Positions 52,401 to 62,116 of a DNA stretch of 64,000 nt are shown here, piece after piece. The stretch spans positions 128,164 to 192,163 of the forward strand of contig NZ_ABOX02000001.1 of the NCBI RefSeq assembly GCF_000172555.1, read 5' to 3'. The translations under genes and the position numbers were made by a program. This stretch comes from Pedosphaera parvula Ellin514 (GTDB taxonomy: Bacteria; Verrucomicrobiota; Verrucomicrobiia; Limisphaerales; Pedosphaeraceae). Under the pieces are notes generated by a model, which searched no databases, was not told the DNA's origin, and saw only the letters and a program-made list of their open reading frames with translations. Position 1 is the stretch's first letter, and the number at the start of each line of letters is the position of its first letter.

Positions 52401-54586
52401 TGGAGTTGGGTATCGACATTGGTGGCCTCAGCGTTGTCCACATGCGCAACGCGCCGCCGAATCCGGCTAACTACGCGCAACGTAGCGGACGTGCTGGCCG
52501 CAGTGGACAGCCCGCGCTGGTATTCACATTCTGCGGGTCGCAGTCGAACCACGACCGACACTATTTCAACCAACAAAGCGACTTGGTCGCAGGGCAGGTT
52601 GTGCCACCGCGCCTCGACTTATTGAACGAGGAATTGCTTCGCTCCCATCTTCACGCAGTGTTCCTGTCCGAAATTGGGCTGCCAGGATTGAAGGATTCAG
52701 TTCCGGACTTGCTGGATTTGAACCAGACCTCACTGCCGTTGCGAGAAGATGTCATCGCCGCGTTGAATCTGAAACCAGCGGAAGTCGCCCGTGTCCGCAA
52801 CGCCTTTGAGCGCGCGATTGCTGATTTCCGAGATAAGCTTGCCAGCCAGCCGACCGCCTGGTTTTCAAGCGGCTGGATTGAGACCGAACTCGGTTGTCTC
52901 CACCAAAGACTCAACGAATCAATCGAGCGTTGGCGCGGTCTCTACCGCAGTGCGCAAACGCAGCTCAACTCCGCCTCGCAGCGCATCAATAGCGGTCTGT
53001 ATCCGGCCAACAGCCCAGACTTTAAGGATGCACAGCTTGAACAGCGGCTTTCCCAGCGACAGCTTGACCTTCTCAGGAACGAAGTCACCAGCGGTGAAAT
53101 GTCGGAGTTCTACGTTTATCGCTACCTGGCCGCCGAAGGTTTCCTGCCTGGTTACAATTTCACCCGCCTACCGCTCCGCGTGATGCTCCCCGGCAGTGAC
53201 GCAAGCGTGGAGTTCATCTCCCGCCCGCGACATATCGCCTTGCGCGAATTCGGTCCGAACAATGTCATTTATCACAAGGGCCAGAAGTTCGAGATTACTC
53301 AGCTACTCGGCGATCCACCTGGCAACCGATTCGAGAATGCCGTAGTGAGCGTCAAACCGGGCTATTTCCTGCGTGGGGAAGAAGGCAAACGTGACCGTTG
53401 CCCGTTCTCAGGAGAAGATCTCACGACGCAGGTGAACAAGGAACATCTACATTACCTGCTTCAACTCGGCGAAACTCGCGCGACGCTGCGTTCGCGCATA
53501 ACCTGTGAGGAGGAGGAGCGGGTCACGAAGGGCTATGATGTCAGCACCTACTTCACACTCGACGAGCTTACACAACTCGGCCCGACCGGATTGGTGAAGG
53601 CCAGTGGTGAAGTTTTGCTGCGACTACGTTACCTGCCCACAGCGCGGCTTGTCTGGGTGAATCGCAAGTGGCGCATCGCCCGCGAGGATAAGAACGGTTT
53701 TGCAATAGACGTGAAAACAGGTGCATTTGTGAGCGACCGGCATCGTGCAGAGCTCAAAGACAAAGGTGAGTCCACGGATCATATTCGGGATGTGATGTTC
53801 TACACCACGAACATCTCCGACGCCCTTTACGTTGAGCCTGTGCCCGCTCTCGGTTTGGATGAAGACGGCGTGCTTACGCTTCAGTTTGCATTGAAGCGTG
53901 CGATGGAACGAGTTTTCCAAGTCGAACCCGCCGAGCTTGGAGTGACTGCGATTGGCGACCCGGAAAACCCGAACATTCTCTATTACGAGGCCGCTGAGGG
54001 AACGCTTGGCGTTTTGAGCCAGTTGGCTGAACAAACTGGCCCGTGGCGGCGTGTTTTGGAGGAGGCTTGGAAAGTTTGCCAGTTCGACACCGATACCACG
54101 CTCAGTCCCGCGTCCTATGACAATCTCCTCGACTACTATAACCAGCGTCATCATCCGCGTCTTAATCGGTGGCTTATAAAAGGCGCACTTGAACGTCTCA
54201 CCGCCTGTTCGTTTGAATCAGTACAGAGCCCACAGTATGCGGATTACGAGGACCACTATCAACGGCTGCTTCGTCAAATTGACGGGAGTTCCTCAACTGA
54301 GCGGGAGTTCCTCGACCATCTATACGCTGGGGGCCTGCGTCTGCCGGATGCAGCGCAAAAGCCGTATCCCGGCATTTACGTCCAACCAGATTTCTTCTAT
54401 GCGCCAAATATTTGGATGTTCTGTGACGGCACGCCCCATGACGATTCATCGGTCCACAAGGACGACGAGGCGAAACGTCAGGCTATCATTAATGCAGGTG
54501 GAGAGGTCCTGGTCTGGTATTACCGCGACAGCTTGAACGAACTTGTCCATCGACGCGGCGACATTTTCCGAAAAGTCCGAGAATAG
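49424..54586 (+). CDS. Giant DEAD-like helicase with DUF1998-like region and C-terminal Vsr-like nuclease domain
   Basis: 1720 aa. Superfamily 2 helicase motifs: Walker A in TSGTGSGKS (~102-110), motif II as DELH (226-229), SAT (260-262) and motif VI QRSGRAGRSGQ near 1018-1030. The block SFTDNRQDAALQAGHF is typical of DUF1998-linked helicases. The next ~600 residues match that family too (EFISRPRHIALREFGP; YYEAAEGTLGVL in the DUF1998-like stretch). The last ~70 residues (QPDFFY, then MFCDGTPHD and AKRQAIINAGGEVLVWY) look like a Vsr/PD-(D/E)XK endonuclease. DruE of Druantia and a DrmA-DrmB fusion of DISARM are the nearest concepts. It is the first gene of the set. Confidence 0.85.
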   Translation: MDIFEVHRRIVSDYASYIRSFVSISDEDLRQHVEQHLNGGRLWPEPLLSFNPAFASAGRIENLVASGALSSPLGDAFRGYELFEHQLKAIKLGAAGVDFVVTSGTGSGKSLTYIAAIFDHLFKAGNPLPSGVTAVVVYPLNALVNSQEEELRRYAENYRQARGEEFPIRFAKFTGQEDLSRRQALEADPPHILLTNYMMLELLLTRGGQRTLRQAIYDGLRFLVFDELHTYRGRQGADVGLLIRRIRSRAKHPVVCIGTSATMISGGTLADQKQQVAKVAEQLFGKPFQPDAVIREKLVGRFPGAPASEVLKSAVATPVIQDAPEAALLSHPTAAWLEARIALAEREGELVRGKPLTFSEVADLLAKETGCSLAQCATHLREVLIWLGRVNKQLLDAGKHYTFLPFKLHQFFSQTGAVYLTLDRGKQEHNILQAGYHIPGEPDRPLFPAVFSRYSGETFLCVSKDPAGRKLMPREFYPSEDEEDDLTRGYLITNVDVWNQETDLELLPDSWLDVNSAGQVRVQKKYRGRMPQCIYYDTQGHCSDEPREGWMQGWFMTAPLLFDPTSGLMPDRQTRDSTKLSQLGTEGRSTATSISAFAILTRMAESGYRLRDQKLLSFTDNRQDAALQAGHFNDFMDVVRLRSAIRKAVETADGQQLRLTTLGRAVRVASGLQFADYATGGSDLPEFRKRIYEETLEAYFAFRSIHDLRRGWRVVLPNLEQCALLEIDYDHLAEVASLDNLWTEVPLLSQLSATDRRTVIRVTLDFFRHEFALHSETYLTEAKIKEHSTSFRERLRAPWRYEDEDDIPTPTSVRTESLARYSRRETRSIGPQSGYGRFVRRFVQEKLSHELKASPYQDFIEKLLAALENKAGYLNSVEARNRDGKPTRIYQLKLTEILWKSGDGITVRADAVKLRAYKALALRPNPFFQEVYRRDYGTGKLLLAADHTGQLNYKDKQDREERFRAEWKTKDGRDDEAEIRRRSISSLFCSPTMELGIDIGGLSVVHMRNAPPNPANYAQRSGRAGRSGQPALVFTFCGSQSNHDRHYFNQQSDLVAGQVVPPRLDLLNEELLRSHLHAVFLSEIGLPGLKDSVPDLLDLNQTSLPLREDVIAALNLKPAEVARVRNAFERAIADFRDKLASQPTAWFSSGWIETELGCLHQRLNESIERWRGLYRSAQTQLNSASQRINSGLYPANSPDFKDAQLEQRLSQRQLDLLRNEVTSGEMSEFYVYRYLAAEGFLPGYNFTRLPLRVMLPGSDASVEFISRPRHIALREFGPNNVIYHKGQKFEITQLLGDPPGNRFENAVVSVKPGYFLRGEEGKRDRCPFSGEDLTTQVNKEHLHYLLQLGETRATLRSRITCEEEERVTKGYDVSTYFTLDELTQLGPTGLVKASGEVLLRLRYLPTARLVWVNRKWRIAREDKNGFAIDVKTGAFVSDRHRAELKDKGESTDHIRDVMFYTTNISDALYVEPVPALGLDEDGVLTLQFALKRAMERVFQVEPAELGVTAIGDPENPNILYYEAAEGTLGVLSQLAEQTGPWRRVLEEAWKVCQFDTDTTLSPASYDNLLDYYNQRHHPRLNRWLIKGALERLTACSFESVQSPQYADYEDHYQRLLRQIDGSSSTEREFLDHLYAGGLRLPDAAQKPYPGIYVQPDFFYAPNIWMFCDGTPHDDSSVHKDDEAKRQAIINAGGEVLVWYYRDSLNELVHRRGDIFRKVRE

Positions 54587-54596
54587 AAATTGCCCC

Positions 54597-57455
54597 ATGC
54601 CTTCCACCCTCACATCTCCCGGTCGTCTCGTTAGCCTTCGTGGACGGGAATGGGTCGTGTTGCCTTCCGATGACGCCGAGACCCTGTTGTTGAAACCGCT
54701 TGGCGGCTCGGATGATGAAATCACCGGGATATATCTCCCACTGGGTTTCAAGGAAGACCAGCCTGGAGAGGCAAAGTTTCCCGACCCAAAGAAGGAAGAT
54801 TTGGGCGCGTTCTCCTCAGCACGACTGTTGCTTGAGTCTGCGCGTCTCGCCTTCCGCAACGGCGCGGGCCCGTTCCGTTGCCTAGCGAAACTTTCTTTTC
54901 GTGCTCGTGCCTATCAGATGGTCCCGCTCATCATGGCTTTGCGGCACGAGCCCGTTCGTTTGCTTGTGGCAGATGACGTGGGCGTGGGCAAAACAATTGA
55001 GGCTTTGCTGATTGTGCGCGAGTTGCTGGAACGTCGCATCATTCGCCGCTTTGCTGTTCTTTGCTTGCCACACCTCTGTGACCAGTGGCAGGAGGAAATC
55101 CGTTCTAAGATTGGTATCGAGGCCGTAGTCATCCGCTCAAACACTCAGGCACGTCTCGACCGTGAAATCCACGGTGACGCCAGCGTGTTCCAACACTTCC
55201 CATTTCAAGTTCTTAGCATTGATTACATAAAGAGCGATGCCCGTCGCGATGTTTTCGTAAGCCAGTGTCCGGAACTGGTCATTCTGGACGAGGCGCATAC
55301 CTGCGCCCGTCCCAGCGGAGCAAGTCCAGGCCAACAGCAACGCCATGATCTGGTGCGACGTATCACCGAGAAAGCCGAGCAACATTTCGTGATGCTCACG
55401 GCCACGCCCCACAGTGGTAAGCCGGACGAATTTCAGTCGCTGCTCGGGTTGCTTCATCGCGATTTCGCAGCTCTCGATTTGCCTGCCGCCACGCCTGAGC
55501 AGCGAAAGCGCCTTGCGAAGCATTTTGTCCAACGTCGGCGTGGTGACGTCTTGAAATGGATGGGCGAGGACACCCCGTTCGCGAAGCGAGAGGCTGGAGA
55601 AATTTCCTACGAACTCGGGACGGGTTACGCCACGTTTTTCGACCAAGTTCTGGGTTTCGCGCGAAAACTGGTGGCCGTGCAATCCGGCCCTGAACGGCAA
55701 AAGCGCGTCCATTACTGGACCGCACTCGGCCTGCTGCGTGGCATTATGTCTAGCCCGGCTGCCGGAATTGAGATGCTACGAAATCGTTTGGAATCTCCCG
55801 AAGTTGAATCTGACAGCCCTGAGTCCGAGGAAAATCCGGTTCTCGATTCATCCGATGGCTTCTTGTTGGATGTAACGCCGAGCCAGATGGTAGGACAAAT
55901 TTTGTGGAGCGATCCGGAGAAGCGTCAGCTTGCGAACTTCGCCCGTCAACTCGAATCACTCTCTGGTGCTCAGCACGACGGCAAACTTGAAGCCGCTGCC
56001 AAGACACTCGCGGAATGGCTTCGAGATGGTTTTCAGCCCGTAGTTTTCTGTCGCTACCTTGCAACCGCGCGCTATGTTGGCGAGCAGCTTCGTTCACTGC
56101 TGAAAGCCAAGTTCAAAGACCTGCGAGTTGAGGTTGTGACCAGTGAAGACCCCGACGACGTTCGCCGCCAGCGCGTGAACGACTTGGGCAAAGTCCCGCG
56201 CCGCCTGCTGGTTGCTACAGACTGCCTCTCTGAAGGCATCAATCTCCAGGAGTCCTTCACCGCAGTATTGCATTATGATTTGCCGTGGAATCCAAACCGC
56301 CTGGAACAGCGCGAAGGCCGCGTTGACCGTTTCGGTCAGACTGCGGAATACGTGAAGGCTTACCTGCTTTTCGGTCGAGATAATCCTGTGGACGGCCTTG
56401 TGCTGGGTGTAATCCTGGAAAAGATCCGCCAGATTCGGCGCGACCGTGGAATCACCGTGCCATTCCCGGAAGACAGCAGCACCGTGCTTGATACTGTGGC
56501 GAAGGCACTCCTTTTCAACCCCGACCGCACGGTCAAAGCCAGTTCCGACAAAAGCCAACTCAAGCTCGGACTCGAAGATTTTGCTGAGGCCCGTGAAGCC
56601 GAACTTCGTATTACCCACAAAATCGAGGATGCTGCGAAGCGCGAGGATGCCACACGCTCACTGTTCGCGCAGCACTCCATCAAATCGGAAGAACTTGAAA
56701 CCGACCTCCACGAAGCCGATACCGCCATTGGTGACGTATCCGCTGTGGAACGCTTCGTTACAGGAACGCTCACCGAACTGCTCGGCGTGCAGATTGACCG
56801 CACCAAAACTGACTGGAGACTCCATGCGGGTAACATTTCAGCCTCACTTCGAGCACATCTCCCAGATGAAGCGTTTCTAGATGTGAGTTTCCGTTCCCCG
56901 ACGCCTAAGAAGCATGTTTACCTCGGTCGCAATCATCCTTTTGTCGAAGCACTCTGCCAATACGTCATGGCACACGCATTGAGTCGGCAAGTGCGCCCAG
57001 GAGAAACACATGCAGCCCGTTCCGCCGTGATGCGTAGCCAAACGGTCAGCACCAAGACCACGCTCCTACTGTTCCGCTGCCGTAATGTCATCGGCGAGAG
57101 AAATGGGCCGGCACGAATCGTCGCTGAGGAGATGCTCGTGTGGGGTTATCGCGGCTCACCAATTGATGGCGATTTCCTTAGCAACGATGAGGCAATGAGT
57201 CTGCTCAACCAGGCATGTCCTGCTGGCGACATCACACCGCAGTCTCGCGAAAACTTTTTCGACAACGAAATTAAACTTCTAGGCCAGCTTCGCAAACAGT
57301 TTGACGCTGCGGCCGAGGAGCGCAACAAGCATCTCGTCGAAGCGCATGAACGGTTCAGCCGTTTCTTCCGAGCGGGACGCTACGAAGTTGTCTATCCAGT
57401 CCTGCCAATGGATATCATGGGGCTTTACATTCTCTTGCCGGAGGCCAGCCGATGA
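54597..57455 (+). CDS. SNF2-type helicase (DrmD-like)
   Basis: 952 aa from the ATG at 54597, 10 bp after the previous stop; the longer frame from a TTG at 54543 is less likely. Helicase core: DDVGVGKTIEALL (Walker A, ~126-138), VILDEAHTC (DEAH at ~231), LTATPHSGKP (motif III region), DCLSEGINLQ (motif V) and QREGRVDRFGQ (motif VI). The Q-x-x-x-R-x-Q motif VI and the layout match SNF2/RapA-like translocases and DrmD of class 1 DISARM. A helical C-terminal ~380 residues follow. The stop overlaps the methyltransferase start as ATGA, so translation is coupled. Confidence 0.87.
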   Translation: MPSTLTSPGRLVSLRGREWVVLPSDDAETLLLKPLGGSDDEITGIYLPLGFKEDQPGEAKFPDPKKEDLGAFSSARLLLESARLAFRNGAGPFRCLAKLSFRARAYQMVPLIMALRHEPVRLLVADDVGVGKTIEALLIVRELLERRIIRRFAVLCLPHLCDQWQEEIRSKIGIEAVVIRSNTQARLDREIHGDASVFQHFPFQVLSIDYIKSDARRDVFVSQCPELVILDEAHTCARPSGASPGQQQRHDLVRRITEKAEQHFVMLTATPHSGKPDEFQSLLGLLHRDFAALDLPAATPEQRKRLAKHFVQRRRGDVLKWMGEDTPFAKREAGEISYELGTGYATFFDQVLGFARKLVAVQSGPERQKRVHYWTALGLLRGIMSSPAAGIEMLRNRLESPEVESDSPESEENPVLDSSDGFLLDVTPSQMVGQILWSDPEKRQLANFARQLESLSGAQHDGKLEAAAKTLAEWLRDGFQPVVFCRYLATARYVGEQLRSLLKAKFKDLRVEVVTSEDPDDVRRQRVNDLGKVPRRLLVATDCLSEGINLQESFTAVLHYDLPWNPNRLEQREGRVDRFGQTAEYVKAYLLFGRDNPVDGLVLGVILEKIRQIRRDRGITVPFPEDSSTVLDTVAKALLFNPDRTVKASSDKSQLKLGLEDFAEAREAELRITHKIEDAAKREDATRSLFAQHSIKSEELETDLHEADTAIGDVSAVERFVTGTLTELLGVQIDRTKTDWRLHAGNISASLRAHLPDEAFLDVSFRSPTPKKHVYLGRNHPFVEALCQYVMAHALSRQVRPGETHAARSAVMRSQTVSTKTTLLLFRCRNVIGERNGPARIVAEEMLVWGYRGSPIDGDFLSNDEAMSLLNQACPAGDITPQSRENFFDNEIKLLGQLRKQFDAAAEERNKHLVEAHERFSRFFRAGRYEVVYPVLPMDIMGLYILLPEASR

Positions 57456-60400
57456 CATTCCCCTCCATCCGCATCGAAGGCACGATTCTCTCCGGCGAAC
57501 TGCTGGCGAAGCTCGATTCTGCCGACACGCTCGGTCAGCGGCCTGCTGATTTCGGCTTCGATTCGCAAAGCAAATTGAAGGACGAAATCGTCCGTTCCTG
57601 GACGGCGGGACAGGCGTTCTACACAGCATTTCAGCACAAGCTCACCAGTGTCAAGGAAGGCGCAGCCGCCACGTCCGAGACGCGAAATCAATGGATCATC
57701 CCGCTTCTCGGTTTACTTGGCTACGCGGAACTTGAATTCCAATCGCAGTCCGAACCCGTTGGCGACAAGCCCTTCCGTATCTCGCACCACCTGCGTAGTC
57801 ACGGCGGATTTCATGTCCATATTGTCGGTGCACGTGAGTCGCTAGACAAAAAAGCGACCACTGGCCCACGCGTCAGTCCGCACTCGCATTTGCAGGAATA
57901 CCTTAACCTCACCGAGCACCTATACGGCGTTGTCACCAACGGCAAACTTCTGCGGTTGCTTCGTGATTCCACACGGCTCATCAAACTATCCTACGTCGAG
58001 TTCGATCTCGACCGGATGTTCAGTGAGGAACTGTTCGCCGACTTCGCGGTTCTTTACCGCCTCCTGCACGTCACGCGTCTGCCGCGCTCGCCGGAGAAAT
58101 CCGTCGAGTCCCTGCTCGAACGTTATCATCAGGACGCTCTCGAATCCGGCGCACGTATCCGCGATGGCTTAAGCATAGCCGTTGAGCAAGTCATTCAGGA
58201 GCTTGGCTCTGGCTTCCTCGCCCGAAACGAAAGTCTGCAAGCCGCTATTGCCAATAATTCCGTCACCGCCCGCGATCTGTATTACGCGCTGCTCCGGCTC
58301 ATCTACCGGTTGCTCTTCTTGATGGTAGCGGAAGAACGCGGCCTCCTATTCAGCGAAGCCGCCACGCAGCGCCAGCGCCGCCTTTACACCGACCATTACA
58401 GCATCGGTCGCTTGCGCCGTATTGCCGAACGTCGCTCGCTCGCTGATTCCACCAAGCACGACCTCTGGCGCGGACTGCGAAGCAGCTTCCGCCTGTTCGA
58501 GACCGACGGCCCTGGCGCTCCACTCGGACTGACTGGACTCGGCGGACAACTTTTCTCCGCCGCCGCGCTCGGTCCGCTCCAAGCCGCCGAGATCGACAAC
58601 GGAACGCTCCTCTCCGCGCTTGCCAAGCTCTCGCTCTTTCGCCAGCCGGACACCGGGCAGTTTTCGCGCGTGAACTACGGTGCGCTCGCCACGGAAGAGT
58701 TCGGCTCGGTGTATGAACGCCTGCTGGAACTCCACCCCGTCATTCATCCCGCCACAAACACGCTCCCGTCGCACTTCGCCTTCAAGCAAGCCGCTGGCAA
58801 CGAGCGCAAGACCAGCGGCAGCTATTATACGCCCTCCAGCCTGGTCGAATGCTTGCTCGACTCCGCGCTGGACCCAGTGCTCGAAGACCGCCTGAAGAAC
58901 TTTGCCAGGCTCGGCTTCAAATCCGCCGACCAAGCTGTAATCGCCTTGAAAGTCTGCGACCCAGCCTGCGGTAGCGGCCATTTCCTCATCGCCGCTGCGC
59001 AACGAATCGCCCGCCGCCTTGCACTTCTCCGCTCCAATGGCGATGAGCCAAGTGTGAGTGAACTTCGCCACACCCTTCGTGAAGTCATCAGCCATTGCAT
59101 CTATGGCGTGGACATCAATCCTATGTCCGTCGAGTTGTGCAAAGTCGGCCTCTGGCTCGAAGCGATGGAGGCGGGCAAACCACTCTCCTTCCTCGACCAT
59201 CACGTCCGGTGCGGCAACAGTCTCCTCGGCGCGACGCCTGCGCTCATTGCCGAAGGCGTTCCCGACGACGCCTTCACCGCCATCGAGGGAGACGACAAGA
59301 AAGCATGCGCTGTTCTCAAGAAACTAAACGCCCGCGAACGTCGCGGCTTTGGCGAACTCTTCGCGCTCGAAGACCGCGCCACGTTCGAGCAACTGCAACA
59401 AGCCGCCGTGGCCGTCGAAAACCTGCCTGACGATTCCGTACGCGCCGTCGAGCAAAAGTCCGCTGCCTTCGAGCAACTCCAGCACAACTGCGATTTTGAA
59501 AAGGCCACGGACCTCGCCAATCTCTGGTGCGCCGCATTCGTCATCCGCAAACGAATGGCCGATGGTGAACCGCCTCTCGCGCCCGCCGCACCCTCCGCCG
59601 CCACCGAGGCTCAAACTGCCGCAACGCAAACCGGACTGTTCGGTGAGACGTTTCAGGAATCAGCCGGGAAGGCCAAGACTCCCGCGAAAGCGACCACCCA
59701 GCCCTCCGGTCTGGCCGAAGCCGTCGGTATCACCAGCGGCCATCTCCGCGATTTTGCCAAAAGCGTGGCCTTGCCGGATGACATGATGAAGGAAGTCCAG
59801 CAACTCGCCAGACAATACAACTTCTTCCATTGGCATCTCGCGTTCCCGGAAGTTTTCCAGCGTGGCGGGTTTGGCGTGATTTTGGGTAATCCACCTTGGG
59901 AGCGCGTAAAGTTGCAGGAAAAGGAATGGTTCGCTGAACGCCGACCGGAGATTGCTGAAGCGCCCAATACCGCCGCGCGCAAACGGCTCATTGAATCACT
60001 CAAAACGGAAACGCCCGCACTGCACACAGAGTTCCAAAACGCACTCCGCCAGGCTGAGGGCGAAAGTCATGTCATGCGGACCAGCGGCCTCTACCCGCTT
60101 TGCGGACGAGGTGACATCAACCTCTATGCAGTGTTCGCCGAACGAATGAGGAACAGTCTTGGAGAAGCAGGCCGGTTGGGCGCGGTTTTGCCCAGCGGTA
60201 TTGCCACCGATGACACGACTAAGTTCTTCTTTCAGGATGTAGTCGAGCGCCGATCTCTCGTGAGTCTCTTTGACTTCGAGAATCGTCTGGGGCTCTTCGC
60301 GGCCGTGGATAGCCGGATGAAGTTCTGCCTTTTTACAAGTGGTAGCCCGGTTGGTGGGCTAGTTCACGCAGCCGAGTTCGTATTCTTCGCCCATGACGTG

Positions 60401-62107
60401 GCAGACTTGCGCGACCAGCAGCGGCGGTTCTCTCTCACTGCTGAGGACATTGCTCGACTCAATCCCAACACGCGCACTTGCCCCATCTTTCGCTCTCGCC
60501 GTGACGCTGATCTGACCAAAGTAATCTACTTTCGCGTGGCCGTGCTGTTCCGCGAAGAACCAAAAGAGGAAAACCCTTGGAGCATCCGTTTCAACACGAT
60601 GTTTCACATGTCGAGCGATTCACATCTGTTCCGCACACGGGAGCAGTTGGAAGTTGAAGGTTGGAAATTGGAAAAAAACATTTTCTTCCGTGCTGGAGCA
60701 GAATATTTACCTCTTTACGAAGCGAAGATGACAGCGCCATTTGACCACCGTGCCGCCGATGTGGTTCTAAGCGAGACAGCGTTAGTTCGGCAAGGACAGA
60801 GCGAGGCTTTGGATAAAGCGGCGCACATTAATCCCGCGAGGCTTCCTCTGCCGCGTTACTGGGTAGCGAAGCAAGCAGTCCTTGAGGCGCTGAGCAGCGA
60901 AAAACCAAATTCATTGCTCGGTTTCACGGACGTTACCAGCCCAACCAATGAGCGGACGATGCTGGCGACGGTTTTACCGATTGCAGGTGTCGGACACACG
61001 AAGCCTCTGATTTTCTCGCCACTACATCCGACGCTGATGGCGTGTCTGATGTCAAACTTGAACAGTTTTGCTTTCGACTATTGCGCGAGACAAAAGGTTG
61101 GCGGAATCCATTTCACCTACTTTTATTTGAAGCAGCTTCCTGTTCTCACACCAACCATCTACACCCAACAGTGCGCATGGAGCGGTGGCGCGCGGACCCT
61201 CAAGGACTGGCTGATGCCGCGCGTGCTGGAGCTGATCTACACGGCGTGGGACCTGGAGGCGTTCGCGCAGGACTGCGGTTGGTCTGGCCCTCCGTTCCGG
61301 TGGGACGAGGAGCGCCGCTTCCGACTCCGGTGCGAACTCGACGCCGCCTTCTTCCACCTCTACGGCCTGAACCGCGACGATACCGCGTACATCCTCGATA
61401 CCTTCCCCATCGTGAAGCGGATGACGAGAAAAGCACGGCCACTACCGCACCAAGACCGCATCTCGACTCTACGATGCTTCGCCGATAGCCAGCGGCACTG
61501 GCAGGCGTTTGTCAGTCGTGGAATCCGCCGCCAGCAGATGCGCAGTGCCTGCCATCCGCCAATGGAAACTGCCTCTGCCAAGCCGCAGACTTCTCCCGAG
61601 TTTGCATCGTTCGCAGAAGCCTATCCTTCAAACGCGGCCGACAAGCTTGTTTGTGCCCTCACATTGGAAATCGTCGCATGGCGAGAAAACATACCGAGCA
61701 GCGATCATCTCGACGCGCTGATTCTTGCGACTCATCCGGATTTGTGCCGAGTCTTCATGAGCAGTGGTAGCAAATCCCAATTGGATTCATGGACCGCATC
61801 CATAAAAGCCGAACTCAAGGCGATCCACTCCAAAGGTTTGAAGTGGGTTCAATGTCTCAGTTATTTGGAGGAGCACCGGAGTGCACTCAAGATCGGAAGA
61901 ACTGAAACTGGTCGTCCCATTCATCAAGGGGTGCATTTTGATTCGACCCACCAGTCGTTTCCATGTCAGCACGGGGCGCTGGCTGTCTTTGCCCTCAGTC
62001 TCCTGGATTCTTTAAGGGAAAGGCGGCAAAAGAATTCGCTGTCCCCAGAACAAACCGCAGCTGTTGAAACCTTTGACCAATTGCACAGCAAATATGCCCT
62101 GGCATAA
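57452..62107 (+). CDS. Eco57I-like N6-adenine DNA methyltransferase (DrmMI/PglX-like)
   Basis: 1551 aa. The N-terminal ~450 residues contain blocks of this large methylase family (SPHSHLQEYLNLTEHLYGVV, KLLRLLRDST, LYRLLHVTRLPRSPEKS). Motif I is CDPACGSGHFLIAA (~501-515), binding S-adenosylmethionine. The catalytic motif IV is NPPW (~812-815), which marks N6-adenine enzymes. A large C-terminal target-recognition region follows (from ~900). No clear nuclease residues were found in the N-terminus, although type IIG relatives carry one there. It could mark host DNA while the helicases act on unmarked DNA, as in DISARM. It couples by ATGA to the SNF2 gene. Confidence 0.88.
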   Translation: MTFPSIRIEGTILSGELLAKLDSADTLGQRPADFGFDSQSKLKDEIVRSWTAGQAFYTAFQHKLTSVKEGAAATSETRNQWIIPLLGLLGYAELEFQSQSEPVGDKPFRISHHLRSHGGFHVHIVGARESLDKKATTGPRVSPHSHLQEYLNLTEHLYGVVTNGKLLRLLRDSTRLIKLSYVEFDLDRMFSEELFADFAVLYRLLHVTRLPRSPEKSVESLLERYHQDALESGARIRDGLSIAVEQVIQELGSGFLARNESLQAAIANNSVTARDLYYALLRLIYRLLFLMVAEERGLLFSEAATQRQRRLYTDHYSIGRLRRIAERRSLADSTKHDLWRGLRSSFRLFETDGPGAPLGLTGLGGQLFSAAALGPLQAAEIDNGTLLSALAKLSLFRQPDTGQFSRVNYGALATEEFGSVYERLLELHPVIHPATNTLPSHFAFKQAAGNERKTSGSYYTPSSLVECLLDSALDPVLEDRLKNFARLGFKSADQAVIALKVCDPACGSGHFLIAAAQRIARRLALLRSNGDEPSVSELRHTLREVISHCIYGVDINPMSVELCKVGLWLEAMEAGKPLSFLDHHVRCGNSLLGATPALIAEGVPDDAFTAIEGDDKKACAVLKKLNARERRGFGELFALEDRATFEQLQQAAVAVENLPDDSVRAVEQKSAAFEQLQHNCDFEKATDLANLWCAAFVIRKRMADGEPPLAPAAPSAATEAQTAATQTGLFGETFQESAGKAKTPAKATTQPSGLAEAVGITSGHLRDFAKSVALPDDMMKEVQQLARQYNFFHWHLAFPEVFQRGGFGVILGNPPWERVKLQEKEWFAERRPEIAEAPNTAARKRLIESLKTETPALHTEFQNALRQAEGESHVMRTSGLYPLCGRGDINLYAVFAERMRNSLGEAGRLGAVLPSGIATDDTTKFFFQDVVERRSLVSLFDFENRLGLFAAVDSRMKFCLFTSGSPVGGLVHAAEFVFFAHDVADLRDQQRRFSLTAEDIARLNPNTRTCPIFRSRRDADLTKVIYFRVAVLFREEPKEENPWSIRFNTMFHMSSDSHLFRTREQLEVEGWKLEKNIFFRAGAEYLPLYEAKMTAPFDHRAADVVLSETALVRQGQSEALDKAAHINPARLPLPRYWVAKQAVLEALSSEKPNSLLGFTDVTSPTNERTMLATVLPIAGVGHTKPLIFSPLHPTLMACLMSNLNSFAFDYCARQKVGGIHFTYFYLKQLPVLTPTIYTQQCAWSGGARTLKDWLMPRVLELIYTAWDLEAFAQDCGWSGPPFRWDEERRFRLRCELDAAFFHLYGLNRDDTAYILDTFPIVKRMTRKARPLPHQDRISTLRCFADSQRHWQAFVSRGIRRQQMRSACHPPMETASAKPQTSPEFASFAEAYPSNAADKLVCALTLEIVAWRENIPSSDHLDALILATHPDLCRVFMSSGSKSQLDSWTASIKAELKAIHSKGLKWVQCLSYLEEHRSALKIGRTETGRPIHQGVHFDSTHQSFPCQHGALAVFALSLLDSLRERRQKNSLSPEQTAAVETFDQLHSKYALA

Positions 62108-62116
62108 AAATTGGCT

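Noticed and set aside
58346-59203. Minus-strand 285-codon frame inside the methyltransferase gene
   Set aside because: Shadow of the methyltransferase; no independent motif.
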